From positions 1 through 6,042 of the forward strand of contig CAKZOQ010000519.1 of NCBI GenBank assembly GCA_937136445.1: a stretch of 6,042 bases of DNA, read 5' to 3'. Both the position numbers and the translations under genes were made by a program. A model generated the notes under the pieces. The model had not been told where the DNA came from. It did not search any database and saw only the letters and a list, made by a program, of their open reading frames with translations. Position 1 is the first letter of the stretch; every line of letters starts with the position of its first letter. This stretch comes from an uncultured Gemmatimonadota bacterium (GTDB lineage: Bacteria > Gemmatimonadota > Gemmatimonadetes > Longimicrobiales > Gaopeijiaceae). Below, in pieces: positions 1 to 6,042 of the stretch.

Positions 1-1
1 C

Positions 2-2539
2 GACGCCGCCCTGGAAGCCTACCACACCGGTGCCTGGGACGAGGCGGAGGACCTCCTCCGGGACCGCCTGGAGGACGAACCCACCGACGCCGAGGCCCGC
101 CGCACCCTGGTCCGGGTCCTCACCGGGACGGGCGCCTTCGACGAGGCGGAGGAGGCGGCGCGGGCCGCTCCCGATCCGGTGGCCGTGGCCAACGTCCGGG
201 GCGAGCTCCTGGAGCGCCGGGGCCGCCTGGGGGCGGAGGCCGCCTACCGCACCGCCGCCGACGCCGGAGGGCCCGAGGCCCTTGCCGCACGCGCCAACCT
301 GGGGGAACTCCTCCTGCGCACCGGCCGCACCGACGAGGCCATGGCGCTCTTCGACACCTTCATCGACGTCTACAACGCGTCGACCGGCTCCCTGAGCGCC
401 ATGGACCTCCTGGCGGTGGGCACGGCGGTCCAGCACCTGGGCCGGCGAGAGCCCGCGCTCTTCCAGGATGCCCTCCGCGCCTACGACGAAGCCGCCAATG
501 CCGCACCCGGCTGGCCCGAGCCCCGGGTGGCGCTGGGGGAGCTCTTCCTGGAGAAGTACCAGAGCCCCGAGGCCAAGGCGGAGTTGGAGCAGGCCCTGGC
601 CCGGAACCCCAACCACCCCCGGGCCCTCCTGGCCATGGCCCGGGCACTGGAGTTCGACGGGAACGGGAGCGCCCGCAGCCAGGTGGAGGCCGCCCTGGAG
701 GTGGATCCGGAGCTCGCCGAGGCCCGGGCCTTCCTGGCCCGCATCCAGCTCACCCGGGAGGAGCGGGCGGAGGCCCGCGAGCAGGTCCTCCGGGCGCTGG
801 CGTCCAACCCCGCCTCCCTTGAGGCGCTCTCGGCGCTGGCTGCGGTCCACGACCTGTCCGGGGATCGCCAGGCCTTTGCGGAGACCAGGGCGCGGGCCCT
901 GGCCATCCACCCCGGATACGCGGGGCTGGACGAGGCGGTGGCGGAGGTGGCGGAGCGGACCCGGCGCTACCACGAGGCGGTGGAGCGGGCGAAGGCGGCG
1001 GTGGCGCTGGACTCCACCCGGTGGTCCGCCTGGGGGCTCCTGGGGATGAACCAGCTCCGCACCGGTCACATCGCGGAGGGGCGGGCCAGCCTGGAGCGGG
1101 CCTTCGCCGGCGATCCCTACAATCCGTGGTTCAAGAACAACCTGGATCTCCTGGACACCTTCGACCGCTACGAGACGGTGGAGACCGAGCACTTCCGGCT
1201 GTTCCTCCACCAGGACGAGGTGGAGCTCCTGGCCCCCATGGTCACGGCCTACGCCGAGGAGGCCTTCGACAGCCTGGCCCGCCGATACGGCACGGAGCCT
1301 CCGACGCCGGTCCGGGTGGAGTTCTATCCGAGCCACGGCGACTTCAGCGTCCGCACCCTCGGTGAGGTAGGCCTGGGGGCGCTGGGCGTGAGCTTCGGGT
1401 CCGTCCTGGTCATGGACTCCCCGGCGGCCCGGGAGCAGGGGCAGTACAACTGGGCATCGACGTTGTGGCACGAGCTCGCCCACGCCTTCCACCTGGGCAT
1501 GACCGACCATCGGGTCCCCCGGTGGTTCTCCGAGGGTCTCGCCGTCCACGAGCAGCGTCAGGCCCGGCCCGGGTGGGGGCATCAGCCCTCCATCCCTTTC
1601 CTGCAGGCATGGCGCGCCGGCCGACTGGAGCCGGTGAGCACCCTCAACGACGGGTTCATGCGGCCGGACTACCCGCAGCAGGTGGGCTTTTCCTACTACC
1701 AGGCCTCCCTCGTCTTCCAGCTCCTGGAGGAGGAGTACGGCTTCCAGGTCGTCCGCGACTTCCTGGACGGCTACCGGGACGGACGGACCACGGTGGAGCT
1801 CTTCCCCCGCGTGGTGGGGATGGAGCTGACCCGATTCGACGGCGTCTTCGAGGAGTGGTTCGAGGCCCGCTTCGACCGGCCGCTGGCCGCCGTGGCCGAA
1901 TTGGAGGACGTCCCCCCGACCCAGGCCGGCGTCCCGGCGCTGGAGCGCTACGTCCAACGTCACCCCGGGGATCTGGTAGCGCGGATCCGCCTGGGCAGCC
2001 TACTGGTCCGGGAAGAACGCTGGGACGAGGCCGAGCCGCACCTCCAGGAGGCGGTGCGCATGTTCCCGGAATACGGCGGGCCCGACAGCCCCTACTGGTA
2101 CCTCGCCCAGGTCCACAGAGCCCGCGGCGACCTCCCTCGGGCGCTGGCGGCACTGGAACGCCTCACCCGCCTCAACGAGACCCACCTGGACGCGCTCCGA
2201 ATGGAGGCGGAGCTGAACCAGGACCTCGCTCGGCCGGCTCCGGCGGCGGCGGCGCTGGGGCGGGCCCTCCAGATCCACCCCTACGAGGGCGAGACCCACG
2301 AGGCGTTGGCGGAGCTCCATGCGGAGCTGGGCCACCCCGAGGAGGTGGTGTCGGCGCGGCAGGCGCTCCTGGCGCTGGGTCCCGCCGATCGAGCCGCCGC
2401 CCTCTATGAGCTCGCACGGGCCCACCGGGCCGCGGGAGATGGCGAGGCGGCACGGAGCTCGGTGCTCCGGGCCCTGGAGATCGCCCCCAACTATCCGGAG
2501 GCGCTGGAGCTCCTCCTGGAGCTGCGGGAAGGGACATGA
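2..2539 (+). CDS. TPR-repeat protein with embedded HExxH zinc metallopeptidase domain (5' partial)
   Basis: The reading frame is open from position 2 to TGA at 2537-2539, so the true start lies upstream; 845 residues are visible. The GTG at 179 is in frame, but TPR-like sequence continues upstream of it, so it is not the start. Residues about 1-385 form roughly eleven degenerate 34-residue TPR units (helix pairs with patterns such as GAWDEAEDLL and ALARNPNHPRAL). Residues about 387-630 are a gluzincin-type peptidase domain resembling the peptidase MA-like family: HELAH at 490-494 supplies two zinc-binding histidines and the catalytic Glu491, and WFSEGLA (Glu511) supplies the likely third ligand. 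About five more TPRs fill 640-840. The active site looks intact, so peptidase activity is plausible; the substrate is unknown. Any signal peptide is outside the window, so location cannot be judged. It contains no cysteine and only four lysines. It overlaps the DUF4159 gene by 4 nt, implying co-translation. Domain call confident, role unknown. Confidence 0.93.
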   Translation, partial: DAALEAYHTGAWDEAEDLLRDRLEDEPTDAEARRTLVRVLTGTGAFDEAEEAARAAPDPVAVANVRGELLERRGRLGAEAAYRTAADAGGPEALAARANLGELLLRTGRTDEAMALFDTFIDVYNASTGSLSAMDLLAVGTAVQHLGRREPALFQDALRAYDEAANAAPGWPEPRVALGELFLEKYQSPEAKAELEQALARNPNHPRALLAMARALEFDGNGSARSQVEAALEVDPELAEARAFLARIQLTREERAEAREQVLRALASNPASLEALSALAAVHDLSGDRQAFAETRARALAIHPGYAGLDEAVAEVAERTRRYHEAVERAKAAVALDSTRWSAWGLLGMNQLRTGHIAEGRASLERAFAGDPYNPWFKNNLDLLDTFDRYETVETEHFRLFLHQDEVELLAPMVTAYAEEAFDSLARRYGTEPPTPVRVEFYPSHGDFSVRTLGEVGLGALGVSFGSVLVMDSPAAREQGQYNWASTLWHELAHAFHLGMTDHRVPRWFSEGLAVHEQRQARPGWGHQPSIPFLQAWRAGRLEPVSTLNDGFMRPDYPQQVGFSYYQASLVFQLLEEEYGFQVVRDFLDGYRDGRTTVELFPRVVGMELTRFDGVFEEWFEARFDRPLAAVAELEDVPPTQAGVPALERYVQRHPGDLVARIRLGSLLVREERWDEAEPHLQEAVRMFPEYGGPDSPYWYLAQVHRARGDLPRALAALERLTRLNETHLDALRMEAELNQDLARPAPAAAALGRALQIHPYEGETHEALAELHAELGHPEEVVSARQALLALGPADRAAALYELARAHRAAGDGEAARSSVLRALEIAPNYPEALELLLELREGT
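2536..2539 (+). promoter_or_regulatory. ATGA stop/start overlap coupling the TPR-peptidase and DUF4159 genes
   Basis: The ATG of the DUF4159 gene (2536-2538) overlaps the TGA of the TPR-peptidase gene (2537-2539). A purine-rich GGGAAGGG at 2526-2533 lies just upstream and could serve as a ribosome binding site, with its GGGAA part about 5 nt from the ATG. Such overlaps usually mean the two genes share one mRNA and the second is translated by terminating or reinitiating ribosomes. Confidence 0.75.
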
Positions 2540-3345
2540 CGCACCGCGCCCTCCTCCCCGCCCTCCTCTCCGCCCTGATGCTGGGTGGCGCCCCCACCAC
2601 AGGGGTGGACGCCCAGGAACGCCGGGGCATCTTCGGCCGGGAACGGGACCCGGTGGAGCGGCTGGAGGAGCTGAACCCGCCGTACGACGGTCGTTTCCAG
2701 TTCGTGCGGCTCCGGTTCGACGCCGCCGGGGGCCGCGGCGGCTTCGGCTTCGGACGACGCCAGCCTCCCTGGATGCACGACTACCCCCGGGCCGAGCGCA
2801 ACTTCATGCGGATCCTGGACGAGACCACCACCATGACGCCGTGGGTGGAGGCGTCCCACATCCTCTCGGTAGGCGATCCGGAGCTCTTCCGCCATCCGGT
2901 GGCCTACATCGTGGAGGTGGGCTTCTGGGACCCCACCGACGAGGAGGCCGCCGCCCTGGGCGCCTACCTCCGGAAGGGAGGCTTCCTCATCGTGGACGAC
3001 TTCCGGTCCGAACGGGAGCTTCAGCGGTTCCGCTACCAGATCGACCGGGTCTTGCCCGGCGCCCAGCTCATCCGGCTCGACGACAGCCACGAGATCTTCG
3101 ACTCGTTCTTCCACATCGAGTCGCTGGAGAACATCGTCCCGCCCACCTTTCAGCAGCTCCCGCCCATCTTCTTCGGGATCTACGAAGAGAACGACCCCCA
3201 GGAACGGCTCCTGGCCATCGTGAACTTCAACAACGACATCGCCGAGTACTGGGAGTTCAGCGATCGGGGCTACTACCCCATCGACCTCTCCAACGAGGCG
3301 TACAAGCTGGGCGTCAACTATGTGGTATACGCCATGTCGCACTAG
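2536..3345 (+). CDS. DUF4159 domain-containing exported protein
   Basis: This is a 269-residue protein. Residues 1-26 look like a Sec signal peptide: Arg4, a hydrophobic stretch about 5-18, and a V-D-A cleavage motif before Gln27. A next in-frame ATG (Met15) would destroy that signal, so 2536 is preferred. Residues about 53-267 match the DUF4159 family by recognisable blocks: FVRLRF at 56-61, the Asp-Tyr-Pro and Asn-Phe-Met region at 82-91, LRKGGFLIVDDF at 145-156, HEIFDSFF at 185-192 and the C-terminal YKLGVNYVVYAM at 256-267. The family is thought to adopt a class I glutamine amidotransferase-like fold. There is no cysteine anywhere, so a classical Cys nucleophile is absent and a binding or structural role is more likely than amidotransfer; that is inference. 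A Gly/Arg-rich stretch (65-75) precedes the conserved core. It is coupled to the upstream TPR-peptidase and sits before moxR, as DUF4159 genes often do near MoxR/DUF58/BatA loci. The biochemical function of the family is not known. Confidence 0.9.
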   Translation: MTHRALLPALLSALMLGGAPTTGVDAQERRGIFGRERDPVERLEELNPPYDGRFQFVRLRFDAAGGRGGFGFGRRQPPWMHDYPRAERNFMRILDETTTMTPWVEASHILSVGDPELFRHPVAYIVEVGFWDPTDEEAAALGAYLRKGGFLIVDDFRSERELQRFRYQIDRVLPGAQLIRLDDSHEIFDSFFHIESLENIVPPTFQQLPPIFFGIYEENDPQERLLAIVNFNNDIAEYWEFSDRGYYPIDLSNEAYKLGVNYVVYAMSH

Positions 3346-3396
3346 CCCGCCCCACCGAACCACACCTGCTGCCCCCGAACGGAACGGAGACACCCT
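3346..3396 (+). other. 51-nt intergenic spacer between DUF4159 and moxR
   Basis: This is the only gap in the window longer than a few bases. It is C-rich, and I see no inverted repeat followed by a T run, so no intrinsic terminator and no reason to break the operon here. No convincing -35/-10 pair is visible, although promoters of GC-rich phyla are hard to recognise by eye. Its 3' end carries the moxR ribosome binding site. Confidence 0.7.
3386..3390 (+). promoter_or_regulatory. Ribosome binding site (GGAGA) for moxR
   Basis: GGAGA ends 6 nt before the TTG at 3397, a good Shine-Dalgarno match at good spacing. It decides the start: the next in-frame ATG (3460-3462, Met22) has no comparable site upstream and would cut into the N-terminal helix that normally precedes the conserved IVGQEEV segment. 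Confidence 0.7.
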
Positions 3397-4434
3397 TTGA
3401 GCGACACCATCGGAACAGTCCGACTCGACGCCGCCGACGACATCGAGCTGGCGGACCGGATGAAGTCGGGGCGCGAGCAGATGATCAGCGAGCTGCGGAA
3501 GCTCATCGTGGGGCAGGAGGAGGTCATCGACCAGGTGCTCCTCTCCCTGTTCGTGGGGGGGAATTCCCTCCTCATGGGGGTCCCTGGGCTGGCCAAGACC
3601 CTCCTCATCCACACCGTCTCCCAGGTGCTGGACCTGAACTTCTCCCGGATCCAGTTCACCCCGGATCTCATGCCCTCGGACATCACCGGAACGGACATCA
3701 TCCAGGAGGACCCGGAGACCGGTCGCCGGGAGATGGTCTTCGCGCCGGGACCGGTCTTCAGCAACATCGTGCTCGCCGACGAGATCAACCGAACGCCGCC
3801 CAAGACCCAGGCCGCCCTCCTGGAGGCCATGCAGGAGCACCGGGTCACCGTCCAGGGGCGCACCTTCGTCCTGGAGGAGCCCTTCTACGTCTTCGCCACC
3901 CAGAATCCCATCGAGCTCGAGGGGACCTACCCCCTCCCGGAGGCCCAGCTCGATCGGTTCATGTTCGAGATCGTCATCGAGCACCTCTCGGAGGACGAGG
4001 AGATGGAGGTGGTCCGTTCCACCACGGGCATCCAGGACCCGGAGTTCAGCCACGCCGTCACCGGGCCGGACCTGCTGGCCTTCCAGCGACTGGTGCGGCG
4101 GGTCCCCGTCTCCGAGGCGGTCCTGGAATACGCGGTGAAGCTGGTCCGGACGAGCCGGCCCTCGCCCAACGGCGACACGCCGGAGTTCGTGCAGAAGTGG
4201 GTCTCCTACGGCGCCTCGGTCCGCGCCGCGCAGTACCTGGTGCTCGGCGCCAAGGCCCGTGCGCTCACCCAGGGGCGCTACCACGTCTCCTACGACGACA
4301 TCCGCCACCTGGCCCATCCGGTGCTGCGCCACCGCATCCTCACCAACTTCCACGCCGAATCGGAAGGACGGAGCTCCGGCGAGGTCATCGACCGGCTGCT
4401 GGAGCACGTGGCTCCGCCGTCGTCGGGGATGTAG
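3397..4434 (+). CDS. MoxR-family AAA+ ATPase
   Basis: This 345-residue protein has the usual length and all hallmarks of MoxR ATPases. IVGQEEVIDQ lies at 37-46. Walker A is GVPGLAKT at 61-68, with Lys67 and Thr68 for nucleotide and magnesium. Walker B is IVLADE at 124-129, followed by the MoxR signature INRTPPKTQAALLEAMQE (130-147). Sensor 1 is in FATQNP (166-171), and PLPEAQLDRF (179-188) holds the probable arginine finger, Arg187. The rest is the C-terminal helical lid. It has no signal peptide or membrane segment, so it is cytoplasmic. MoxR ATPases are thought to act as chaperone-like remodelling rings that mature or activate complexes with VWA-domain partners; the partners here are most likely the DUF58 and BatA products just downstream. 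The start is an unusual TTG backed by GGAGA. The ATPase motifs are complete, so it should be active. The client protein is unknown. Confidence 0.96.
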   Translation: MSDTIGTVRLDAADDIELADRMKSGREQMISELRKLIVGQEEVIDQVLLSLFVGGNSLLMGVPGLAKTLLIHTVSQVLDLNFSRIQFTPDLMPSDITGTDIIQEDPETGRREMVFAPGPVFSNIVLADEINRTPPKTQAALLEAMQEHRVTVQGRTFVLEEPFYVFATQNPIELEGTYPLPEAQLDRFMFEIVIEHLSEDEEMEVVRSTTGIQDPEFSHAVTGPDLLAFQRLVRRVPVSEAVLEYAVKLVRTSRPSPNGDTPEFVQKWVSYGASVRAAQYLVLGAKARALTQGRYHVSYDDIRHLAHPVLRHRILTNFHAESEGRSSGEVIDRLLEHVAPPSSGM

Positions 4435-4441
4435 GCCCGCC

Positions 4442-5365
4442 GTGCCCGCCCACTCCCGAGCCCGCAACGCCGCCGGCGCCGCCCGCTTCCTGGACCCCGG
4501 CGTCCTGGCGCGCATCGACAACCTGGAGCTCCTCTCCCGCACGGTGGTGGACGGCTTCCTCAACGGCCTCCACCGCTCCCCGCACCTGGGCTTCAGCACC
4601 GACTTCGCCGAGCACCGCCCCTACATGCCCGGCGACGACATCAGGCGCATCGACTGGAAGCTCTTCGCCCGGACCGACCGGCACTACATCAAGCTCTTCG
4701 AGGCGGAGACCAATGCCGACTTCGCCGTCCTCCTGGACGTCTCCGCCTCCATGCGGTACGGAAGCCACGAGGTCTCCAAGCTGGACTACGCCCGCTACCT
4801 GGCGGCCTGCCTCACCTACTTCTCCCACCGCCAGCGGGACCGGGTGGGCCTGGTCACCTTCGACCACGAGGTGGTGGACTGGGTGCCGCCCTCGGCGAAG
4901 CACCTGGACACCATCCTCCACCTCCTGGACGGGATCGAGGCCGGGCGGGCCGGTGGACTCAAGGAGCCTCTGGTGGCCGCCACCGAGCGACTCCGGCGCA
5001 AGGGCATCCTGGTCCTCATCTCCGACTTCTACGAAGACCCCCAGGCGGTCCTGGAGTCGGTGGGGCCGCTGGCCGCCCGGGGCCATGACGTCCTGGTGTT
5101 CCACGTGCTGGACCCCACCGAGCTGGACTTTCCCTTCGAGGACGCCTCCGGCTTCGAGGACCTGGAGACGGGGGAGCAGGTGCCGGTCCTGCCGGACAAG
5201 CTCCGGGACGACTACGTGCGCATGGTGGCCGAGCATGTGACGGCCCTGCAGGAGGGGCTCACGGGCCAGCGGGTGGACTACCGTCTCCTGAACACCGCCA
5301 AGCCGTTGGACGAGGCCCTCTTCGCCTACCTCTCCCTCCGCCAGCGGCTCCAGACGGTCCGATGA
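4442..5365 (+). CDS. DUF58 domain-containing protein (VWA-like, MoxR partner)
   Basis: Starting at GTG 4442, 7 nt after the moxR stop, gives 307 residues, the normal DUF58 size. An in-frame GTG at 4259 lies deep inside moxR, and its extra residues do not resemble the family, so it is rejected. No clear Shine-Dalgarno precedes 4442, so translation probably depends on ribosomes leaving moxR. The DUF58 signature YMPGDDIRRIDWKLFARTDR is at 61-80, followed by a VWA-like core: the MIDAS motif DVSASM at 99-104 (Asp99, Ser101, Ser103) and the strand ILVLISDF at 189-196 (Asp195). The loop where a MIDAS threonine is expected reads AGGLKEPL (170-177), without Thr, so metal binding may be altered. Cys123 is the only cysteine seen in the whole window. 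No signal peptide or membrane helix is evident, so it is probably cytoplasmic with MoxR. DUF58 proteins are regular companions of MoxR ATPases; a specific function here is not established. Confidence 0.93.
   Translation: MPAHSRARNAAGAARFLDPGVLARIDNLELLSRTVVDGFLNGLHRSPHLGFSTDFAEHRPYMPGDDIRRIDWKLFARTDRHYIKLFEAETNADFAVLLDVSASMRYGSHEVSKLDYARYLAACLTYFSHRQRDRVGLVTFDHEVVDWVPPSAKHLDTILHLLDGIEAGRAGGLKEPLVAATERLRRKGILVLISDFYEDPQAVLESVGPLAARGHDVLVFHVLDPTELDFPFEDASGFEDLETGEQVPVLPDKLRDDYVRMVAEHVTALQEGLTGQRVDYRLLNTAKPLDEALFAYLSLRQRLQTVR
5362..5365 (+). promoter_or_regulatory. ATGA stop/start overlap coupling the DUF58 and BatA-like genes
   Basis: The ATG of the BatA-like gene (5362-5364) overlaps the TGA of the DUF58 gene (5363-5365). 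No strong Shine-Dalgarno is visible in the preceding 15 nt, so translation of the membrane protein probably depends on coupling to DUF58. Confidence 0.75.
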
Positions 5366-6042
5366 GCCTCACCTTCCTCGTTCCCCTCTTCCTCCTCGGC
5401 CTGGCCGGGATCGCCGTACCGGTGATCCTGCACCTGACCCGGAAGCAGCGGAAGAACGTGGTGGCGTTTCCGTCCCTCATGTTCCTGGAGAAGATCCCCT
5501 TCCAGGAGCAGCGGCGACGACGGATCCAGAACTGGTTCCTGCTGCTGGTGCGGGCCCTTGCGCTGGCACTCCTCGCGCTGGCCTTCTCCCGGCCCTTCGT
5601 GGACGACGCCGAGGTGTCGGGGACGGCCGCCGGAGGACCCCGGGAGGTGGTGCTCCTCCTGGACCGCTCCTACTCCATGGAGCGGGGCTCGTCCTTCGCC
5701 GACGGCGTGGAGGCGGCGCGGGCGGAGCTGTCGGAGCTGGGACCGCTGGACCGGATTTCGCTGGTGGCCTTCGACCAGGGCGCCGTGGTGGTGGCCCGCT
5801 CCACCGCCGACCCGACCCGACTCCGCACCGCGCTGGACACCCTGGCTCCGGGCTCCGGCACCACTCGCTACGGCCCGGCCCTCAAGGCGGCCCAGACCAT
5901 CCTGGAGGAATCGGAGCTGCCGCTGGGCGAGGTGGTCCTCCTCACCGACTTCCAGCGCCACGGATGGACGGGAGACGAGGGTGTCCGCCTCCCCCCCGGC
6001 ACCGTCCTCACCCGTGTGGACGTGGCCGCGGCTCCCACCGAG
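5362..6042 (+). CDS. BatA-type membrane protein with N-terminal BatA domain and VWA domain (3' partial)
   Basis: The frame stays open from ATG 5362 to the window end (227 residues), so the C-terminus is missing. Residues 5-24 are a first transmembrane helix. The loop 25-57 is strongly basic (HLTRKQRKN and a four-arginine run at 51-54) and contains FPSLMFLEK (36-44), typical of the BatA N-terminal domain. Residues about 58-76 form a second helix ending at SRPF. The basic loop predicts a cytoplasmic position, which puts both the N-terminus and everything after helix two outside the cytoplasm. A VWA domain begins at about 95 with MIDAS motif DRSYSM (Asp101, Ser103, Ser105), a Thr pair at 167-168 in SGTTRYGPAL, and Asp196 in VVLLTDF, so the metal site looks complete. 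Relatives are usually several hundred residues longer, so much of the protein lies beyond the window. It probably forms the membrane arm of the MoxR/DUF58 system. A specific Bat gene symbol is not justified from this fragment. Confidence 0.9.
   Translation, partial: MSLTFLVPLFLLGLAGIAVPVILHLTRKQRKNVVAFPSLMFLEKIPFQEQRRRRIQNWFLLLVRALALALLALAFSRPFVDDAEVSGTAAGGPREVVLLLDRSYSMERGSSFADGVEAARAELSELGPLDRISLVAFDQGAVVVARSTADPTRLRTALDTLAPGSGTTRYGPALKAAQTILEESELPLGEVVLLTDFQRHGWTGDEGVRLPPGTVLTRVDVAAAPTE

Noticed and set aside
179..181. GTG as the start of the TPR-peptidase gene
   Set aside because: The frame is open back to position 2 and encodes TPR-like sequence with regular helix-pair spacing, so the gene starts outside the window.
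3323..3331. TGGTATACG resembling an extended -10 promoter element upstream of moxR
   Set aside because: It lies in codons for the conserved C-terminal DUF4159 segment YVVYAM, lacks the final conserved T of a -10 box and has no matching -35, so coding constraint explains it.
3555..3561. Seven-G run in moxR, and a similar seven-C run at 5991-5997 in the BatA-like gene, as possible phase-variation tracts
   Set aside because: Both are in frame within conserved or continuous coding sequence, and runs of seven are unremarkable in such GC-rich DNA.
4259..4441. Possible N-terminal extension of DUF58 from GTG 4259
   Set aside because: It would overlap moxR by about 175 nt, and the extra residues are Arg/Ser/Thr-rich shadow sequence. 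GTG 4442 gives a family-typical length.
2491..4599. A 702-codon open frame on the minus strand opposite DUF4159 and moxR
   Set aside because: It mirrors the codon bias of the plus-strand genes, resembles no family I recognise, and lies opposite complete conserved domains.
2319..5240. A very long open frame (973 codons) on the plus strand spanning parts of four genes
   Set aside because: Its translation is Arg/Pro/Gly-rich low-complexity sequence and crosses well-supported genes. Stop-free shadow frames are expected at this GC content.

Overview
This is a GC-rich window (about 70 % G+C by eye, with strong G/C preference at third codon positions) packed with genes, all on the plus strand. It holds five protein-coding genes, two of them cut by the window edges. 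I see no RNA gene, insertion sequence, CRISPR array, origin or long non-coding stretch. The gene set and codon use suggest a high-GC, Gram-negative-type bacterium with an exported compartment. The combination of a TPR/metallopeptidase gene, DUF4159, MoxR, DUF58 and BatA looks most like Gemmatimonadota or a related phylum. That assignment rests on recall of family distribution and is tentative.

Layout: (1) positions 2-2539 are the 3' part of a large TPR protein with a zinc-metallopeptidase domain (HELAH plus a downstream WFSEGLA) between two blocks of TPR repeats. (2) 2536-3345 is a secreted DUF4159 protein, overlapping gene 1 by ATGA. (3) After a 51-nt gap, 3397-4434 is a MoxR-type AAA+ ATPase starting at TTG behind a good ribosome binding site. 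(4) Seven nucleotides later, 4442-5365 is a DUF58 protein with a von Willebrand A-like fold, starting at GTG. (5) 5362-6042 is the N-terminal part of a BatA-type membrane protein with an extracytoplasmic VWA domain, overlapping gene 4 by ATGA and running off the window.

How they may work together: MoxR, DUF58 and BatA form the known MoxR/VWA ('Bat-like') arrangement, in which a cytoplasmic AAA+ ATPase is thought to remodel or activate client proteins together with VWA partners in the cytoplasm and membrane. DUF4159, probably exported, commonly accompanies such loci. The upstream TPR-metallopeptidase is translationally coupled to DUF4159, so it may belong to the same envelope-linked system as a protease or scaffold, but this is inference. 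The most unusual direct observations are a single cysteine codon in about 1,990 encoded residues, no lysine in the last 467 residues of the peptidase, and a DUF58 protein that seems to lack the MIDAS threonine while its BatA neighbour keeps it.
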